Shown piece by piece: positions 32,381 to 33,129 of a stretch of 33,129 nt of DNA. The stretch is from Methanobacteriota archaeon (GTDB lineage: Archaea; Thermoplasmatota; Poseidoniia; Poseidoniales; Thalassarchaeaceae). The notes beneath the pieces were generated by a model, which made no database searches, had not been told where the DNA came from, and worked only from the letters and a program-made list of their open reading frames with translations. Where the stretch lies: positions 1 through 33,129 of the forward strand of contig PATC01000035.1 in NCBI GenBank assembly GCA_002712285.1, given 5' to 3'. The position numbers and the translations under genes were made by a program. Position 1 is the first letter of the stretch. Each line of letters opens with the position of its first letter.

Positions 32381-33129
32381 ATGGCCCTTCCGACGACGCT
32401 CCATATCGGAGACATCGTCGTTCACATCACCAACATCCAGAACGACATCGATGAAGAAGACCGAGATGCAATACTTGTCGGAATCGTGGTTCAAAATAGT
32501 GGTGCACAAAATGCTTCAGGAGTTTCACTATCAATAGAAACATCTGGTGCAACAACTAGCGTATACAAAGCACTTCCATCGAACATTCCGTCTGGTAACT
32601 CAAATGATGCAATGTATTTCCTTCCCACTGGCTGTGGCGCTTGGATGCTTTCAGTGAGTCATGCGGGGTTGCGTGGAGAGTTAGGCCCTTTTCCCGATAG
32701 TCACCGGCATGTAAGTGAGGCACCGCCTATATCCAAGCCAATCACAACTACTTCTGCAAATAATCCAACTATGGGAGGCGATGCTTTCGCTGATGCGTTT
32801 GAATCCGCACTCTCAAGTTTTGGATCCGAAATCATAGCAGGAGATACAATTACTGTAGATGAAGGTGATCCCTTTGCAGCGGCATTCATGAATTCGGGAG
32901 CTGCACAAATCCGTACATCTACGCCAGATATAACACAACTGGATAATCCACCTCCGCCCCCATCTCTACCTGAAACTTCGAAAACTCAATCTGAAGTAAC
33001 ATCTGCCTCTACTGATCCGACTCATGAGTCAATGCCTGAATCGCCAATGGGACCACCACAAGGACCACCTATGGGACCTGGACCAATGGGGCCACCACAA
33101 GGACCACCTATGGGACCCGGTCCAATGGG
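32381..33129 (+). CDS. Partial protein with N-terminal beta domain and proline-rich tandem repeats
   Basis: The frame opens at ATG 32381 and is still open at the window end (249 codons seen). Residues 1-110 form a beta-rich domain (LHIGDIVVHITNIQ, DAILVGIVVQNSG) that recalls Ig/CARDB-like modules. No signal peptide is visible. Two related acidic segments follow (GDAFADAFESAL and GDPFAAAFMNSG), then a Pro/Ser/Thr-rich linker, then repeats of PMGPPQGPPMGPG. It uses the same frame as the RDD gene and starts 17 codons after that stop. An overlapping frame at 32280-32537 is a shadow. The function is unknown; it may be a scaffold protein related in style to the zinc-ribbon/proline-rich protein at 28328. 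Confidence 0.7.
   Translation, partial: MALPTTLHIGDIVVHITNIQNDIDEEDRDAILVGIVVQNSGAQNASGVSLSIETSGATTSVYKALPSNIPSGNSNDAMYFLPTGCGAWMLSVSHAGLRGELGPFPDSHRHVSEAPPISKPITTTSANNPTMGGDAFADAFESALSSFGSEIIAGDTITVDEGDPFAAAFMNSGAAQIRTSTPDITQLDNPPPPPSLPETSKTQSEVTSASTDPTHESMPESPMGPPQGPPMGPGPMGPPQGPPMGPGPM
33047..33129 (+). repeat. 39-bp tandem repeat encoding a Pro/Gly/Met-rich 13-residue unit
   Basis: Two complete 39-bp copies (33047-33085 and 33086-33124) and the first 5 bp of a third are visible at the window edge. Each encodes MGPPQGPPMGPGP. Differences between copies fall at third codon positions, so the amino-acid unit is identical. The array continues beyond the window. Confidence 0.85.

Noticed and set aside
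33047-33129. Tandem repeat considered as a CRISPR-like array
   Set aside because: The units are directly adjacent without spacers and encode an in-frame protein repeat.

Overview
The window looks like a chromosomal segment of an aerobic, planktonic euryarchaeon. Marine Group II (Candidatus Poseidoniales) fits best, but this is inferred from gene content and was not tested by a search. Archaeal marks are a Sec61-beta subunit, a FEN1 flap endonuclease ending in a PCNA-binding motif, an Lrp/AsnC regulator, a THUMP-type tRNA guanine-N2 methyltransferase, an NSUN2-like m5C methyltransferase and a UPF1/IGHMBP2-like helicase. Genes of bacterial flavour are interspersed: a fused RibD, a homodimeric pyruvate dehydrogenase E1, a RapA-like SNF2 ATPase, a caa3-style cytochrome oxidase operon and an Hc1-like histone-H1 homologue. 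Genes are packed tightly, and several start/stop pairs overlap (ATGA, TTGA, TAATG). Shine-Dalgarno motifs of the GGAGGTGA type occur inside operons.

Layout. 1-235: 3' end of an unknown gene. 236-2012 (minus strand): Sec61-beta, a 124-aa unknown protein and a polytopic membrane protein. 2075-5319 (plus): NSUN2-like methyltransferase, translationally coupled to a secreted/anchored membrane protein, then an Lrp regulator. 5348-8726: a RapA-like SNF2 ATPase convergent with a small Toprim protein. 8954-13513 (plus): cytochrome c oxidase subunits II, I, III and IV, with subunit I fused to a secreted N-terminal domain. 13558-18657: tRNA-Ser(TGA), an anchored lipoprotein, a lipid-kinase-like protein on the minus strand, RibD, tRNA-Arg(TCG) and a TrmG10-like methyltransferase on the minus strand. 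18738-22991 (plus): an anchored surface protein with an acidic tail, FEN1 and a GT-C-like membrane protein. 22982-29647 (minus): zinc-ribbon/TPR-like protein, GNAT acetyltransferase, NodB-type deacetylase, lipoyl-AceE fusion, a 59-aa Hc1-like protein and a LETM1-like membrane protein. 29775-33129 (plus): UPF1-like helicase, RDD membrane protein, and an open-ended protein with proline-rich tandem repeats.

Function. The oxidase operon points to aerobic respiration, and the lipoyl-E1 protein to oxidative pyruvate decarboxylation feeding it. The rest is RNA modification (NSUN2-like, TrmG10-like), DNA replication and repair (FEN1, helicases, Toprim), protein export (Sec61-beta) and surface proteins. 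No mobile element, CRISPR array, prophage or clear defence island was seen. The most unusual points are three: the subunit I fusion with its CxCH motif in a Cys-rich oxidase, the lipoyl domain fused to a homodimeric E1, and the Hc1-like and LETM1-like small proteins next to that E1 gene.
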